64,000 nt of DNA from Stercorarius parasiticus (taxonomy: Eukaryota > Chordata > Aves > Charadriiformes > Stercorariidae), in assembly GCA_013396915.1 (NCBI GenBank), contig VWZL01004383.1, positions 377,469 to 441,468 on the forward strand, given 5' to 3'. The position numbers were made by a program, and so were the translations under genes. Under the pieces are notes generated by a model that made no database searches, was not told where the DNA came from, and saw only the letters and a program-made list of their open reading frames with translations. Below, one piece after another: positions 62,356 through 64,000 of this stretch. Every line of letters begins with the position of its first letter. The first letter of the stretch is position 1.

Positions 62356-62913
62356 ATGCACAAATCCATGGGATCTCATGAGATGCATCTGTGGATCCTG
62401 AGGGAATTAACAGATAAAGTTGTTAAGCCACTACCCATCATATTTGAGAAGTCGTGGCAGTCTGGTGATATTCCCACTGACTGGAAAAGGGGAAACATAA
62501 CCCCCATTTTTAGAAAGGGAAAAAAGGAAGACCCGGGGAACTACACGCCAGTCAATCTCACTTCTGTGCCCAGCAAGATCATGAAGCAGATCCTCCTGGA
62601 AACAATACTAAGGCACATGGGAAATAAGAAGGTGATTGGTGACAGCCAGCATGGCTTCACTAAGGGCAAACTGTGTCTGACAAATTTGGTGGCCTTCTAT
62701 GACAGCATTACAACATTGGTGGATAAGGGAAGAGCAACTGACATCATCTATCTGGACTTGTGCAAAGCATTTGACACTGTCCCACATGACATCCTTGTCT
62801 CCAAATTGGAGAGACATGGATTTGACAGATGGACGGTGGATAAGGAACTGGCTGGATGGCCACACTCAAAGAGTTGGGGGGCTGCATCAAAAGAAGCATG
62901 TCCAGCAAGTTGA
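62356..62913 (+). pseudogene. CR1 ORF2 reverse transcriptase N-terminal half
   Basis: This 185-codon frame covers the RT entry region and first palm block of CR1: [70 protein letters not shown], then [16 protein letters not shown] with the first catalytic aspartate. The last about 15 residues are out of the family frame because of the deletion and shift near 62874. With the FADD box deleted no polymerase activity is possible. The ATG at 62356 is internal to the parent ORF2. Confidence 0.88.
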
Positions 62914-63478
62914 GGGAGGTGATTTTCCCCCTGTACTCTGCTCTGGTGAAATCCCACATGGAGTACCGCATCCAGCTCTCAGGACCCCCAACATAAGAAA
63001 CACATGGACCTGTTGGAGACGGTCCAGAGGAGGGCCACAAAGATGATCAGAGGGCTGGAGCACTGCCCTGTAAGTACAGGCTGAGAGAGTTGGGGTTGTT
63101 CTCCCTGGAGAAGAGAAGGTTCCGGAGACATCTTATAGCAGCCTTCCAGTACTTGAAAAGGGCCTAGAGGAAAGATGGGGAGGGACTCTTTATCAGGGAG
63201 TGTAGCAATAGGATGAAGGGTAATGGTTTTAAACTGAAAGAGGGTAGATTTAGGTTAGATATTAGGAAGAAATTCTTTACTGTGAGGGTGTTGAGACACT
63301 GGAACAGATTGCCCAGAGAAACTGTGAATGCCCCACCCCTGGAAGTGTTCAAGGCCAGGTTGGACAGGGCTCAGAGCAACCTAGTGTAATGGAAGGTGTC
63401 TCTGCCCATGGCAGGGACATTGGACCCAGATGATCATTAAGGTCCCTTCCATCCCAAATCATTCTATGATTCTATGAT

Positions 63479-64000
63479 CTTTCTGTTGAATTAGTATATC
63501 ATACTACTACCTTCCACAATTCCCCAGGTTGTCCTAAATCTATTGTTGGAAAAGTCCATTACCACATATTGTATTGTGTCATTTCAATTTTTCTTGAAAG
63601 ACAGTAAAAATTTCTGTTGTCATTATAATCCCATGACTACAGAAAGTTTTCAGCAGTATCAAAAATGCTCATACCGTTACCCAAGCAACATGTTTAATGT
63701 CTGCAGTTGTGTGGTTGATGTTTTCTTAAATGTCTCCATTGTAACAAGAAATATTTTTTTCATTGTTTCAGTAAGCCAAGTGTTTCGGGTGTCCATAAAA
63801 CAGCACCTCATATTTTTAGTCTGTTGCGTGCATTCTGCCTTAGCACTTACTGCATTCCTGATGCCTTGTAGGACTGTCCCTAAAAGAACATACTGATTTT
63901 TCCCATTACTTGATCTAAGGCATCCAGTAATGCACTGATAACTTTCATTCAATATAGTGTGCAGCTTCTCCGTATATTCTATCCTTTCCCAAACAAGCAT
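63479..64000. other. right edge, open minus frame running off the window
   Basis: A minus-strand frame stays open from 64000 down to 63677 (at least 107 codons), overlapping a plus frame at 63543-63896. The peptide includes LQGIRNAVSAKAECTQQTKN, which I do not recognise. Reading minus, cttggGTAACG near 63677 could be a donor, but the preceding acceptor candidate is weak. It may be a chance frame. No repeat is recognised here. Confidence 0.3.

Larger units (their letters stand above)
61690..63478 (+). mobile_element. CR1 LINE, longest copy, with internal deletion
   Basis: It begins in ORF2 after the endonuclease core (agcaagctcactaccctgga, carried twice as a 27-bp tandem duplication at 61690-61740). 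It passes the linker (atggatgaacaaggagctc, agaaaagcttctactagtatg) and enters RT. At about 62874-62880 it jumps from [10 protein letters not shown] to the C-terminal block starting ctgcatcaaaagaagcatg, so the FADD catalytic box and what follows it are missing. The ORF2 end, 3' UTR and a perfect attctatgattctatgat tail (63461-63478) follow. Several stops and frameshifts are present upstream. The copy is inactive but has the best-preserved RT start in the window. Confidence 0.95.

Overview
This is vertebrate nuclear DNA, and the repeats point to a bird. CR1 LINE copies dominate, several ending in the tandem ATTCTATG-type 3' tail of avian CR1. There are solo LTRs of families I recognise from bird genomes, (ATTCT)n arrays grown from CR1-type tails, and an AT-rich background without SINE or L1 families. 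There is no sign of bacterial, phage or plasmid DNA. I cannot name the species.

No host protein-coding gene can be supported. The window reads as an intergenic desert or one long intron. Recognisable open frames of real origin are remnants of CR1 ORF2 (28301-28828 and 62356-62913 on the plus strand, pieces at 31090-31880, 45150-45700 and 51868-52190 on the minus strand). Two short stretches have splice-like borders and an open frame (3539-3680 minus, 46541-46618 plus). They are offered as weak exon candidates only.

Layout: 200-904 is an ERV/LTR-type remnant. 905-7970 is unique sequence with a GATA/GAAA/GACA microsatellite at 5554. 7970-8437 is a 5'-truncated CR1. 8438-19464 is unique apart from homopolymer and pyrimidine tracts and two runs of N near 12.1-12.6 kb. 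19465-24800 is an LTR cluster: a minus solo LTR with target duplication aaagg, a degraded plus LTR, and a minus solo LTR with target duplication ctgga. 25920-26038 is an old CR1 tail. 27925-28936 is a CR1 with an internal deletion. 31085-31880 is a CR1 RT-region fragment. 37341-37455 is a fossil of another LINE RT. 42250-43196 is an ancient CR1. 44690-45708 is a CR1 whose tail is an (ATTCT)15 array. 45709-46416 holds an apparent assembly duplication. 49118-49653 is a GC-rich, CpG-poor block. 51082-51181 is a G/T-only tract. 51738-52190 holds two opposed CR1 pieces. 56007-56180 is a CR1-type tail with a 21-unit pentanucleotide array. 56768-57183 is a CR1 lacking its 3' end. 61690-63478 is the longest CR1, again internally deleted.

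All recognisable transposons look dead. CR1 copies are truncated, frameshifted or internally deleted, and the one copy that keeps the RT FADD box has FADN. The ERV-type copies are LTRs or truncated remnants, with no provirus interior recognised. I found no gene system that works together here. The most useful observations are the assembly error at 45.7-46.4 kb, the clean LTR boundaries, the LINE fossil, the GC block and the two exon candidates.
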